Below, piece after piece: positions 27,278-35,744 of a DNA stretch of 64,000 nt (the stretch's first letter is position 1; each line of letters begins with the position of its first letter). The stretch is from CAVQCJ01 sp963771835 (GTDB taxonomy: Bacteria > Actinomycetota > Actinomycetes > Prado026). The position numbers were made by a program, and so were the translations under genes. The notes under the pieces were generated by a model. The model ran no database searches. It saw nothing but the letters and a program-made list of their open reading frames with translations, and was not told the origin of the DNA. The stretch is taken from the NCBI GenBank assembly GCA_963771835.1, contig CAVYVA010000002.1, positions 496,001 through 560,000 on the forward strand. Direction: 5' to 3'.

Positions 27278-27769
27278 TCAGGAATCAGCGGTGGAGCCAC
27301 TCCCCTCGCGCGGTTCGAGGACGACCACGGGCGTCTGGACCGATCGCAGTCCGGCGTACGCGTCGATCCTCGGGTCGACCGCGACCCAGCGCTGCCACAG
27401 CCGGTCACGCTCGTCCCCCGTGGCCGCGTGCGCGCGGGCCGGGCGGGGGCGTCGGCCCGCCAGCCGAACCATGCAGTCCGGGTGCGCCTCCAGGTTGAGC
27501 CACCACGATGGATGGCCCTCGTCCCAGCCGTTCATCGCGAGCGCGACGAGGTTCGGGCCGTCCTCGACGTAGCCGATGATGACGCTGCGTTCCTGCCCGG
27601 ACCTGCGTCCGACGGTCGACAGGCGCAGCGCACCCCAGCCGCGCTTGTTCGACGTCGTCCACAGGAAGCGGCCGCCACTGACTCGGTAGAGCGCTCGGTG
27701 AGCGCGCCAGGCCACGTGCGCGAACCACGGCGGCGGAACTCTCGGCGGTCGGGGTGCCGTCGTGCTCAT
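27278..27769 (-). CDS. Ddn-like deazaflavin (F420)-dependent nitroreductase/quinone reductase family protein
   Basis: 163 residues. The split-barrel family pattern is visible: LYRVSGGRFLWTT, LRLSTVGRRSGQERSVIIGYVEDGPNLVALAMNGWDEGHPSWWLNLEAHPDCMVRL, then WQRWVAVDPRIDAYAG. The GRRSGQ and HPSWWLNLEAHP blocks are characteristic of Ddn-type proteins, which reduce quinones or nitroimidazoles with reduced F420. Which cofactor is used cannot be decided from sequence alone. Confidence 0.85.
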   Translation of the reverse strand: MSTTAPRPPRVPPPWFAHVAWRAHRALYRVSGGRFLWTTSNKRGWGALRLSTVGRRSGQERSVIIGYVEDGPNLVALAMNGWDEGHPSWWLNLEAHPDCMVRLAGRRPRPARAHAATGDERDRLWQRWVAVDPRIDAYAGLRSVQTPVVVLEPREGSGSTADS

Positions 27770-27949
27770 GCAACACTCACCTCCGGGCCGCCGAACGAGG
27801 AGCCGGGGCTACGCCGCCCCGGGCGGCCACCGAAGAGCCTCGCAGCCTGGCCGTCCGCGCCCGTAGAGGCGAAGGTCACCAGCTGGCGTCGACCCACGTC
27901 ACCTGTTCGGGCGCTGTGAGGCGACCGCCACCCCGTCGACTGACCAGGC

Positions 27950-28327
27950 ATGAGCGGATCGACTGCCCCCGAGCTGGGCCGACGCGTCGCCGAACCGTTC
28001 CGCTCCGATCCTGACTTCTGGCAGTCGGTGTGCGCGAGCGCGGACGCGGTCGTGCTGCTCGCGGTCGCGGTGGCCGGCGCCGCGGCGCTTCGCCTCGCCG
28101 GTGCCGGCGCCATCCTGGTCTGGCTGCCGTTCGCGCTGCCCGCGATCTTCCTGGTCCGGGCGGCCGTGAGCGGGTCCCGCTTCCGCCGCGGCCACGAGCC
28201 GCTGCCCGCCGTCGTCGACACCGTCCAGGGCGAGCAGTCGTGGCGCGACGCCGAGCGGGCCGCCGTCGCTGAGGTGTTCGGCCGCGCCCTCGTACGCAGC
28301 CGACGTCGGTGGATGTCAGCGGGTTAG
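27950..28327 (+). CDS. small two-helix membrane protein, unknown function
   Basis: 125 residues. A polar N-terminus (GRRVAEPFRSDPDFWQSV) precedes two closely packed helices (AVVLLAVAVAGAAALRLAGAGAI and LVWLPFALPAIFLVRAAV) and a basic, helical C-terminal tail with QGEQSWRDAERAAVAEVFGRAL. No family is recognised. It is divergent from the Ddn-like gene. Confidence 0.6.
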   Translation: MSGSTAPELGRRVAEPFRSDPDFWQSVCASADAVVLLAVAVAGAAALRLAGAGAILVWLPFALPAIFLVRAAVSGSRFRRGHEPLPAVVDTVQGEQSWRDAERAAVAEVFGRALVRSRRRWMSAG

Positions 28328-28521
28328 CCACAGCGCGGTGGTCGTGCCGAGGAGCAGGAGCGGGACGCCGAGGAGCCCGGCGAGGGCGAAGGTGCCGGCC
28401 TTGACCTCAACGCTGCCGGGAAACCCAGGATCGGGAGCACTCGAGCCAGATCGGTCCAGACCCAGCTTTCAGTCACTCCACGACATCACGGCTGCGGAGG
28501 GTCTCGGCACGCGAGGCCCGC

Positions 28522-28899
28522 TCATCGACGAGCGAGGCGACGTCCGCTCGGGGTGGTGGGCGGAGTGTAGTTCTGCTGGAAGTGGTGGTAGAGGGCCGAC
28601 TCGTCCGCCTGGGACAGCTCCTCGCCATGCAGCTGGAGGTCTGGCGCGGAGCGCACCAGCTCCTTGCTCACACTCACCTGCAGCGAGTCAGGGCTGACCA
28701 GGACCCCGTCGAGAGGCACGAAGGTCAGATGGCGGCGTCCGAACATGCCCTCTTTGACCGTGGCGAACTGCGGCTGGTCAGTCTCGACGTCGACGTAGAC
28801 GTCCTCGAGGTTTCCGATGTTCTCACCAGCGCTGTCAACGAGCATCCTGCCGTGCCACTCGGCCACGCTCCACTGGGCCTGCCCCTGATCATCGACCAT
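28522..28899 (-). CDS. PRC-barrel domain protein
   Basis: 125 residues. WHGRMLVDSAGENIGNLEDVYVDVETDQPQFATV is a PRC-barrel beta domain; the rest (HLTFVPLDGVLVSPDSLQVSVSKELVRSAPDL) completes the barrel and linker. Stand-alone PRC-barrel proteins of this type are common in actinobacteria and may act in RNA or stress physiology. The ATG at 28899, not the earlier in-frame one, has AGGAGG five bases upstream. Confidence 0.88.
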   Translation of the reverse strand: MVDDQGQAQWSVAEWHGRMLVDSAGENIGNLEDVYVDVETDQPQFATVKEGMFGRRHLTFVPLDGVLVSPDSLQVSVSKELVRSAPDLQLHGEELSQADESALYHHFQQNYTPPTTPSGRRLARR

Positions 28900-29147
28900 G
28901 CCGACCTCCTGGTCCGTACGAACGATAGGGCGGACCCCCGGCGGCTGCATCCGAAGATAGCCGGGGGCCCGCGATGTCGATCTACCCCACGCAGCCGCCG
29001 GAACACCGATTCATGAAGTGACCTTCCTGACACCACGAACCTGGCGGTGCGGATCGGGTGGCGGGAGGCGGGTGACGGGTGGAGCCGAGGATCAACCCGA
29101 GGTCCACCCTGGGGTGGACGCCACGAGGCGACCGCGACGGCAGCCTG

Positions 29148-29669
29148 GTGGCCATGACGATCTTCGACTACGTCCTCAACTTCGTTCTCGTCGCGCTCGT
29201 GGTGCTGCAGATGCGCGGACGGCGGTTGGACCGCCGCGGACTGGTGCTCCCGTTGGCGCTCGTGGCCTGGGCGGCTTCCCACTACCTGCACGGCATCCCG
29301 ACCGTGGGTGACGACAGCCTCCTGGTCACGGCTGGAGTCCTTGCCGGCCTGACCCTGGGGTCGGCGTCGGCTGTGCTGACCCGGCTGGAGCTGGACCGTG
29401 ACGGGGTCGCGGTGGCCCGCGCCACGTTGGGTGCGGCCGCACTGTGGGTCGTGGGTATCGGTGGTCGGATGGGCTTCTCGCTGTTCATGGAGCACGGGGG
29501 CGGCCCGACTGTGGTGCGGTTCAGCCAGGCGCACCAGCTGACCGGGGCCGGGTGGGTAACGGCGATGGTGCTGATGGCGTTCGTGGAGGTCGTCAGTCGC
29601 ACTCTGCTGCTGTGGGCGCGGTCACGGTCCTTGATGGTCGGCCAGCGAGCCGCCGTCTCGGTTGGCTGA
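29148..29669 (+). CDS. integral membrane protein preceding a two-component system
   Basis: About 173 residues, four to five helices: YVLNFVLVALVVLQMRGR, LVLPLALVAWAASHYLHG, LLVTAGVLAGLTLGSASAVL and GWVTAMVLMAFVEVVSRTLLLW. The layout resembles DUF1453/CcdC-like membrane proteins. The start may be GTG at 29148 or ATG at 29154. The following kinase gene begins 17 bases after its stop, or overlaps if a TTG is used, so it may be an accessory sensor for that kinase. Confidence 0.7.
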   Translation: MAMTIFDYVLNFVLVALVVLQMRGRRLDRRGLVLPLALVAWAASHYLHGIPTVGDDSLLVTAGVLAGLTLGSASAVLTRLELDRDGVAVARATLGAAALWVVGIGGRMGFSLFMEHGGGPTVVRFSQAHQLTGAGWVTAMVLMAFVEVVSRTLLLWARSRSLMVGQRAAVSVG

Positions 29670-29685
29670 GCTCACCCTCCAGCGG

Positions 29686-30837
29686 ATGATGAGCGCGTGG
29701 CGGACGGTCATGGACGCTGAGCAGGCGCGGGTCGCGTCGCCCGAGCCGCCGGTGCGCACGTCGTTGCGGCTGGTCTGGCTGGCCGGGCTGGTGTACGCCG
29801 TGGCCGCGGCAACCCAGCCCGGCACGGCCGGACGTCACCTGGCCGCCACGTTCCTGACCCTCACTACGGCTCTGGGCTGGGCGGCGTGGCTGACCGCCCG
29901 GTACTACCGGAACGTGCCGGCGAGCATCGCCGGCGTCGTGGTCATCGCCGCCAGCGGTGGGGCCCTCGTGGTTCTGCACCCCATCGGGGTCGCGGTCGTC
30001 GGCGTCGCGGGGATGTGCGCGGCCAGCTTGTTCGACATCGTCCCGGCTGCCGTGATGACCGCTCCCGCGGTCGTCACCGCCGCACTCGCCGCGGCGGTCA
30101 GCGGCCATCCGGCCGGGGTCGTCTGGGGAGCTGCCAGCGGTGGCGCGGCCGGCTTGGTCGTGGGGATGGGGCGTCGGCAGAGCGCCCAGCAAGTGCGGCA
30201 AGAAGCCGAGCTGGCCCTCGCGCAGCAGCGAACCGAGCTCGAGCACGAGCGGGCGGAGGTGCTCGACGAGCGGAACCGGATCGCGCGCGAGGTTCACGAT
30301 GTGCTGGGGCACACTCTCAGCGCTCTGAGCCTTCAGCTGGAGGCGCTCGGCGGCCTCATCGACGATGGAGCTTCCATGGACGTCCTGAGCACGGTCGCTA
30401 CCCGGTCAAGTCGTCTGGTCAAGGAGGGTCTCACGGAGACGCAGCGGGCGGTTCGGGTGCTCAGGGACGAGCCGGTGGCCGTCGTCGAGCAGATCGCCGT
30501 CCTGACCTACGACTCGCAGATCACCATGCACGTGCAGGGCGACCCGCGGCCGCTCGCGCCGGCCACCGGCCTGGTCCTGGTCAGGGTGGCCCAGGAAGCC
30601 GTCACCAACGCGCGCAAGCACGCAGCGGGCGCCGGCGTGACCATCAGCCTCGCATTCACCGACGCCGGGGCCGAGCTGACCGTGGACAACGCTTTCACCG
30701 GGCCCTCCCCGTTGACGGCCGCCGGTGGCGGGTACGGGCTGCAGGGGATGCGCGAACGGGTCGAGCTCGTCGGCGGCACCCTCTCCGCCGGCCCTCAGGA
30801 ACACGGTTGGCGCGTGCACGCGGAAGTCCCGGCGTGA
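29686..30837 (+). CDS. sensor histidine kinase (NarL/DesK type, HisKA_3)
   Basis: About 383 residues. Five to six N-terminal helices (residues 27-160) form a membrane sensor with no obvious periplasmic domain. A coiled-coil segment (QEAELALAQQRTELEHERAEV) leads to the phosphoacceptor motif RIAREVHDVLGHTLSALSLQ (H204). The ATPase part has VRVAQEAVTNARKHAAGA (N box) and GGGYGLQGMRERVELVGG (G box). Its stop overlaps the GTG of the response regulator. The signal is unknown; membrane state is a typical cue for this group. Confidence 0.9.
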   Translation: MMSAWRTVMDAEQARVASPEPPVRTSLRLVWLAGLVYAVAAATQPGTAGRHLAATFLTLTTALGWAAWLTARYYRNVPASIAGVVVIAASGGALVVLHPIGVAVVGVAGMCAASLFDIVPAAVMTAPAVVTAALAAAVSGHPAGVVWGAASGGAAGLVVGMGRRQSAQQVRQEAELALAQQRTELEHERAEVLDERNRIAREVHDVLGHTLSALSLQLEALGGLIDDGASMDVLSTVATRSSRLVKEGLTETQRAVRVLRDEPVAVVEQIAVLTYDSQITMHVQGDPRPLAPATGLVLVRVAQEAVTNARKHAAGAGVTISLAFTDAGAELTVDNAFTGPSPLTAAGGGYGLQGMRERVELVGGTLSAGPQEHGWRVHAEVPA

Positions 30838-31469
30838 GGCTGATCATCGTGGACGACCAGACCGTCATCAGGGACGGCCTTGCCACGATCTGCGAACGAA
30901 TCCCCGACGTCGACGTCGTCGCCTGCGCCGCAGATGGCGAGGAGGCGCTGGCATTGGTCGCCGAGCACGAACCGGATGTAGTCCTGATGGACCTGCGAAT
31001 GCCCCGGATGGACGGCATCGAAGCCACCCGCGCGATCCGGGACCACCACCCCGGCACGCAAGTGGTCGTCCTCACGACGTTCAGCGACGACGAGTCCATC
31101 ACCCGCGCGCTGGCTGCCGGCGCCGTCGGCTACCTCACCAAGGACTCCGGCCGGGAGGACATCAGGCGCGCCCTCGAGTCCGCCACCCGTGGCCAGGCAC
31201 TCCTGGACCCTGCCGTACACGCCCGGATAGTCCAGCTCGCTCAGCTGCAACCGCACCAGCCGTCCGGGCCGCTCCCCGGCGGTCTGACGGTCCGCGAGGC
31301 GGAGGTCCTCGCTCACATCGGACGCGGGCTCTCCAACCAGGAGATCGCCGAGAGGCTCTTCCTCAGCGAGGCGACCGTGAAGACCCACGTCAACCGGATC
31401 TTCGCCAAGACCCACAGCCGGGACCGCGCACAAGCGATGACCTTCGCTCGCGAGCACGGCCTCACGTGA
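30834..31469 (+). CDS. LuxR/NarL-family response regulator
   Basis: About 211 residues. The receiver domain has LIIVDDQTVIRDG, phosphoacceptor D53 in VVLMDLRMPRMDG, and the switch Thr/Lys in VVLTTFSDDE and YLTKDSG. A LuxR helix-turn-helix follows: GLTVREAEVLAHIGRGLSNQ and EIAERLFLSEATVKTHVNRI. It is translationally coupled to the kinase by a GTGA overlap, so the pair is almost surely cognate. Likely targets include its own operon, with the membrane protein upstream. Confidence 0.92.
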   Translation: MRLIIVDDQTVIRDGLATICERIPDVDVVACAADGEEALALVAEHEPDVVLMDLRMPRMDGIEATRAIRDHHPGTQVVVLTTFSDDESITRALAAGAVGYLTKDSGREDIRRALESATRGQALLDPAVHARIVQLAQLQPHQPSGPLPGGLTVREAEVLAHIGRGLSNQEIAERLFLSEATVKTHVNRIFAKTHSRDRAQAMTFAREHGLT

Positions 31470-31516
31470 GCCTGACTGGCTCGAGGGCATCGCGACCGGG
31501 CCGTGCCGGGGCCGGG

Positions 31517-32050
31517 TCAGTGGCCGCTCGTCGAGCCTGACCACGGGTGCAGCCGCGGCCACCAGGCGGGCACGGCGCGGCGGTAGGCCTCGTACTGCGC
31601 CCCGAACCGCCGAGCCAGCGCCGGCTCCTCGTAGCCGCGGACGAACCACGCCGCCACCAGCCAAACCGCGACCGCATAGACCAGCAGCGCCCGCTGCCCG
31701 AGGAGCAGCGCCTCACCGACGACGATCGCCAGCACACCGAGGTAGATCGGGTTCCGCACGTACCTGTTGAACCCGTGCACCACGAGCTCTTGCGTGAACG
31801 CGCCGGGAATCGGCGTCCCTCCGGCACGGACGAACGAGACGAAGGTCGAGACGACCGGCGCCAGACCCACGATGATGAGCCCCAGTCCTAACGCCTGCGC
31901 GAAACGCCAGTGCGACGACGGGTAGGCCACCCGCCATCCAGTGATCAACCAAGGAGCCCAGACCACACCGACGCCTGCCGCCAACGCGAACCAGGCGACA
32001 GTTCCGACTGTGGCCAGGAAGGTGCGCCGCTCGCCGCTTCCCGCCGTCAC
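31517..32050 (-). CDS. isoprenylcysteine carboxyl methyltransferase-family membrane protein
   Basis: About 177 residues with four to five helices. The family signature is complete: FNRYVRNPIYLGVLAIVVGEALL followed by VRGYEEPALARRFGAQYEAYRRAVPAWWPR. Bacterial members methylate unknown small substrates or lipids. The GTG at 32050 lacks a well-placed ribosome site. A GGAGGA lies further upstream with no ATG/GTG at proper distance, so the start is uncertain. Confidence 0.82.
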   Translation of the reverse strand: MTAGSGERRTFLATVGTVAWFALAAGVGVVWAPWLITGWRVAYPSSHWRFAQALGLGLIIVGLAPVVSTFVSFVRAGGTPIPGAFTQELVVHGFNRYVRNPIYLGVLAIVVGEALLLGQRALLVYAVAVWLVAAWFVRGYEEPALARRFGAQYEAYRRAVPAWWPRLHPWSGSTSGH

Positions 32051-32157
32051 TCCCCAGATGATGCCGGGTCCTCCCGCCCGCCCCCTAGGGTCGTCACCTA
32101 GCCTCCGACCACCGACCCCCCGCCCGAGCGGGCAGACCCGGAAGGAAGCGTCCAGGT

Positions 32158-32463
32158 ATGTGGGCACAGCTGCAGAAGGTGAGCACGAAACCGGACAGAG
32201 AGGCCGAGCTGCTCGACGTGTTCGAGCAGCTGCGCGGCATCGAACAGGCGGACTCGGGCCTGTTGCGGACCATGGTCATGCGGAGCCAGGCCGATCCGAC
32301 TCTGGTGTACGTCCTGGTCGTGTTCGACAGCGAGGAGAAGGCGCGCGCGCGGGAGCAGGATCCCCGGCGCGAGCAAGGCCTGGAGCGCATCCGGGCTGCG
32401 ATGGGGGACGTCCTGGACGGCCCGCCCGAGTTCTTCGACCTCGACGTGCTCCGGGACCAGTAG
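32158..32463 (+). CDS. antibiotic-biosynthesis-monooxygenase-like (dimeric alpha/beta barrel) protein
   Basis: 101 residues: MWAQLQKVSTKPDREAELLDVFEQL, SGLLRTMVMRSQADPTLVYVLVVFDSEEKARARE. This is the ferredoxin-like fold of ABM-domain proteins. The ATG follows a GGAAGGAAG about eight bases before. Such proteins range from monooxygenases to haem-binding or unknown small proteins; there is no further clue. Confidence 0.75.
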   Translation: MWAQLQKVSTKPDREAELLDVFEQLRGIEQADSGLLRTMVMRSQADPTLVYVLVVFDSEEKARAREQDPRREQGLERIRAAMGDVLDGPPEFFDLDVLRDQ

Positions 32464-32674
32464 CCCACCGGCCTCGCCTAGCTCGACGGCTGGCCGAACC
32501 AGCACGCGCCACGCAGGCTCGGTGGATGGCTAGGGGCTCAGGCTCGTGGCTGGGCGATGCCGCGGACCAATCGAGGTGGCGTCCGAGGTCGACGTCGCCC
32601 GGCTCCTGGCGCGGCCAGCCGAGGAAGACCTGGGCCAGGCCGTCACGGTCGCACCGTCTGGGTGAACAACGTGA

Positions 32675-32979
32675 CGAGTACTCGGCGAACCAGACAGGCT
32701 CGTACATGTTCGGTCGGGGCCCGATCAGGGGACGACACGAGGTCGTACAGGAGCCGGGCCGGCGCGCCCCCGCCGGGCTCGATCGCTGCGAACGTGCGGA
32801 CGACGACCGGGGCGCACGAGGAGCAGGATGGCCGCCACGATGGCCGAGGCCCGCCCGATCCGGAACGGCTCGCCCTGGCTGACCGTCGCCTTCACCGCGT
32901 CGTAGGAACCAGCGACCTTCAGGTGAACGTATGCGTCGATCACCAGTCCCGCAACCGTGACGCCGACCAAGGCCTCGCA
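32675..32979 (-). pseudogene. remnant of a small integral membrane protein gene
   Basis: One frame gives EALVGVTVAGLVIDAYVHLKVAGSYDAVKATVSQGEPFRIGRASAIVAAILLLVRP, which looks like the first two helices of a conserved actinobacterial membrane protein. The continuation jumps frames; another frame carries LIGPRPNMYEPVWFAEYSS, where I would expect GPxPNMYEPVWFxEK. No single open frame joins them and no start is evident. I judge this a decayed gene. The 210 bases between it and the ABM gene hold nothing I recognise. Confidence 0.5.
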
Positions 32980-33080
32980 GCATGAACCATCGCGACCGCC
33001 CTCGCGAGGGCGGCTCCTGCCTGTGTGGACGGGTCCGCCGGTCGGCGGTTCACCACCGGGACCGGCCGCGCTGCCGGGGC

Positions 33081-33726
33081 GAGGCGCTGATCCTGGCGCT
33101 GACGGCCGGCCTGGCGTGGATCGCGGTCCTTTCGTTCGTGGATCGTGTGGCGCGAGCAGGGCACAGCGCACAGCTGCAGGCGGTCCTGCGTGAGAGGCTA
33201 TGTGGCTGCGCGCGCCGGTCAGAGACCCGAAGGACCGAGACCGCGCGCGGGGGCAGGCTGTGGTGGTTGAGTGGTGCCGCTGACGCTGCTCTTCGCGGCG
33301 GAGCAAGGTGCATGCGCTGGAGGTCTGCCGGGACGGATCGTCCCGAGCGACGGCGTGGACATGGTGTTTTCTCGGAGTCGGACGCAGGGCACTCGCTGCT
33401 GCATGGCAGCTGGGGCTGGTTCGCGCTGATCGCGCTGATGGGTCTGGCTGAACACGGTGTGAGGCGAGGAGCTGTTGTTCCGCGGCGTGCTGCTACCACG
33501 GATGCGCGGTGCCTTCGGTCGCGGCGACTGGGTGGCGAACGGTGCGCTGTTCGCGGGCTACCACCTGCACGTGCCGTGGATGATCCCGTCGGTCCTGGTG
33601 GACATGTTCGTGCTGGCGTACCCGGCGCGGCGCTACCGCAGCGCGCTGCTGAGCATGGCGGTGCACAGCTCGCAAACCGTCGTGATCCTGCTGCTGACCT
33701 TGGGAGTGGTGCTCGGCCTCGGCTGA
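33081..33726 (+). pseudogene. broken CPBP-family intramembrane protease gene
   Basis: The 3' part is clear: EELLFRGVLLPRMRGAFGRG, WVANGALFAGYHLHVPWMIPSVLVDMF and RYRSALLSMAVHSSQTVVILLL, the Glu-Glu-x-x-x-Arg, His and second-His motifs of Abi/CPBP proteases. Just upstream a TGA interrupts the frame (before GEELL), and the preceding helix HSLLHGSWGWFALIALMGLA is in another frame. Further 5', EALILALTAGLAWIAVLSFVDRVARAGH is also out of register. At least one indel and one nonsense change are needed, so this gene is dead unless the sequence is wrong. Confidence 0.72.
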
Positions 33727-33789
33727 GGCTGCGCCGGCGATCCCGGCTCCTCCTGACCGGACGCGTCCGGACAAGGGATGATCGAGCAC

Positions 33790-34221
33790 ATGCCCGGCGA
33801 CCTGCACGTCCGCGGCTCGGTCGTGATCCCGGAGGCCGAGCTGCGCTGGCGGTTCTCCCGGTCCTCCGGGCCGGGCGGGCAGGGCGTCAACACGACCGAC
33901 TCGCGGGTCGAGCTCAGCTACGACGTCGGGCGCTCCCTCGCACTCGGGCCGACCTATCGGACGCGGGCACTCGAGCGGCTCGGCCCCAGGCTCGTGGACG
34001 GCGTGCTGACGGTGACCGCATCCGAGCAGCGCAGCCAGCTGCGCAACCGCGAGACGGCCGAGCAACGCCTCGTCGAGATCCTCGCGGAGGCGTTGGCGCC
34101 GCCGCCGCGCCCGCGCCGTCCGACCAGGGCCACGAAGGCCTCCGTCGAACGCCGGTTGGCGAGCAAGAAGCGGCGCGCGGACATCAAACGGCTGCGTCGT
34201 CGCTCTCCCGGCGGCGAATGA
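33790..34221 (+). CDS. arfB: peptidyl-tRNA hydrolase ArfB-type ribosome-rescue factor
   Basis: 143 residues. GPGGQGVNTTDSRVEL contains the GGQ (residues 29-31) that hydrolyses peptidyl-tRNA in the ribosomal centre. The C-terminal tail is strongly basic (RPTRATKASVERRLASKKRRADIKRLRRR), as expected for the part that enters the mRNA channel of stalled ribosomes. Length and layout match ArfB (YaeJ). I prefer ATG 33790 because the AAGGGATGA is better spaced than for the ATG at 33778. Its stop overlaps the start of a DNA methyltransferase gene. Confidence 0.92.
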   Translation: MPGDLHVRGSVVIPEAELRWRFSRSSGPGGQGVNTTDSRVELSYDVGRSLALGPTYRTRALERLGPRLVDGVLTVTASEQRSQLRNRETAEQRLVEILAEALAPPPRPRRPTRATKASVERRLASKKRRADIKRLRRRSPGGE

Positions 34222-35474
34222 TGCCCGACTCCCAGCCGACGAGCGAGGCCGCGGGCGGCCGGCAGAACGCGCACCTCACGTACAAGGGCAACCGCGATGT
34301 CGGTCGGCACGGCTGGCTGCGCCTGACGCCGGCGTACTCGGTCCGGCTGGTGCGCCAGCACGTCGCCGGGCTGCCGCCGTCCGCGGTCGTCACGGACCCG
34401 TTCTCCGGCACCGGCACGACGGCCCTGGCCGCCGCCGAGCACGGCTGCAGCGGACAGGCGCTCGACGTCAACCCGTTCCTGGTCTGGCTGGCCCGGGCCA
34501 AGACCGCGTCCTACTCCCCCGACGTCGTCGCGCAGGCGCGGGCAGACGCCGCAGCCGTGGTGAAGCTTGCGGCCGACCGTGCGGGCGCAGCCGGGCTCTG
34601 GCAGCCGCCGTTGCACAGCATCGACCGCTGGTGGTCGCTCCGCGTCCTGGAGGCGCTGAAGGCGGTCAGGTCAGCGCTCGACGAGCTGCCGCCCGGCCCG
34701 GCGCACGACCTGCTGCTGGTGGGTCTGTGCCGCACGGTGATCGCGACCAGCAACGCGGCGTTCGACCACCAGTCGATGTCGTTCCGACCTGCCGGCCCCG
34801 ACGAGGTCACGGCACCGGGCGACGAGACCGGGCCGGTGCTCGCCACGTACGCCGCGCAGACCGCGGCGGTCATCGAGTCCGCGGCGGTCGCCCTGCCCGG
34901 CCGTGCCCGGATCGAGCTCGGGGACTCACGCAGCATGGACGCCGGCCTGGTCCCGTGCGACCTGCTGTTCACGTCCCCTCCCTACGTCAACCGGATGTCG
35001 TACATCCGCGAGCTGCGCCCGTACATGTACTGGCTGCGCTTCCTGGACGACGCGGCCGGCGCGGCCGACCTGGACTGGACCGCCATCGGCGGCACGTGGG
35101 GGACGGCGACCAGCCGGCTGATGTCGTGGCGGCCCTCGCGGCCCCTGCCCATCGACGACCGGCTCGGCGCAACGACCGCCGCGATCGAGCGGGACGGCGG
35201 CCGGAGCGGTCCCGTGCTGGCCCGCTACGTGCACAGGTACTTCGAGGACATGGCACGTCACGTGTCCGCCGCGCACAACGCCGTCCGCAGCGGTGGCCGA
35301 GCGACGTACATCATCGGCAACTCGACGTTCTACGGGCACATGGTGCCGGCGCAGGACTGGCTCGCCGTCCTGCTGGCGGACGCGGGGTTCACGGACGTGT
35401 CGGTGAGCACGATCCGCAAGCGCAGCTCGAAGAAGGACCTGTACGAGTACGACGTGACCGCGAGCAGGCCCTGA
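34218..35474 (+). CDS. orphan DNA methyltransferase (N4-cytosine/N6-adenine type)
   Basis: About 418 residues. Motif I is VVTDPFSGTGTTALAAAEHG (D60-PFSGTGTT) and the catalytic motif IV is TSPPY (252-256) in CDLLFTSPPYVNRMSYIRELRPYMYWLRF. S/T-P-P-Y favours N4-cytosine methylation, although N6-adenine cannot be excluded. A long segment between the two motifs may be the target-recognition part. The N-terminal KGNRDVGRHGWLRLTPAYSVRLV is shared by a known group of solitary bacterial methylases. No restriction enzyme, specificity subunit or other defence gene adjoins. The ATG overlaps the arfB stop (ATGA). Confidence 0.88.
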   Translation: MMPDSQPTSEAAGGRQNAHLTYKGNRDVGRHGWLRLTPAYSVRLVRQHVAGLPPSAVVTDPFSGTGTTALAAAEHGCSGQALDVNPFLVWLARAKTASYSPDVVAQARADAAAVVKLAADRAGAAGLWQPPLHSIDRWWSLRVLEALKAVRSALDELPPGPAHDLLLVGLCRTVIATSNAAFDHQSMSFRPAGPDEVTAPGDETGPVLATYAAQTAAVIESAAVALPGRARIELGDSRSMDAGLVPCDLLFTSPPYVNRMSYIRELRPYMYWLRFLDDAAGAADLDWTAIGGTWGTATSRLMSWRPSRPLPIDDRLGATTAAIERDGGRSGPVLARYVHRYFEDMARHVSAAHNAVRSGGRATYIIGNSTFYGHMVPAQDWLAVLLADAGFTDVSVSTIRKRSSKKDLYEYDVTASRP

Positions 35475-35504
35475 CCACGACCCGAGACCCGGACCGGGCG
35501 GCGG

Positions 35505-35744
35505 TCAGCCGTCCCCGGCGCCGGGTCCGGGACCGGTGGCCGGCGGGTCGTCGAACGTCGGCGGGACCTTCGCGAGCTGCCGCCGGAACGAGCGCAGCAG
35601 GATCAGCACGGCCAGCCCCATCGCGAGGAACACGACCAGACCCAGCCAGCCCGGGCTCACCGTGTCGTCGTTGAGGACCTTGGCGTGGCCGGGGACCGGG
35701 TTCGACGTCGAGGAGGCGGCGAGCAGCGCACCGAGCAGGGTCAT
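35505..35744 (-). CDS. small single-helix membrane protein downstream of mca
   Basis: 79 residues: LLGALLAASSTSNPVPGHAKVLNDDTVSPGW, one helix (LGLVVFLAMGLAVLILLRS), then FRRQLAKVPPTFDDPP and an acidic end. Its ATG overlaps the mca stop (ATGA). The same small gene sits beside mca in mycobacteria (Rv1083 by position). Coupling suggests a role with mycothiol detoxification, but no activity is known. Confidence 0.85.
   Translation of the reverse strand: MTLLGALLAASSTSNPVPGHAKVLNDDTVSPGWLGLVVFLAMGLAVLILLRSFRRQLAKVPPTFDDPPATGPGPGAGDG

Noticed and set aside
28316..28463. Reverse-strand reading ending VEVKAGTFALAGLLGVPLLLLGTTTALWLTR before a stop at 28316
   Set aside because: It looks like the last helix of a membrane protein but has no start codon and an upstream stop; too short to call beyond a possible remnant.
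33790..35474. Methyltransferase considered as part of a restriction-modification or BREX-type defence island
   Set aside because: No nuclease, specificity subunit or other defence gene adjoins; the neighbour is arfB and then housekeeping genes.
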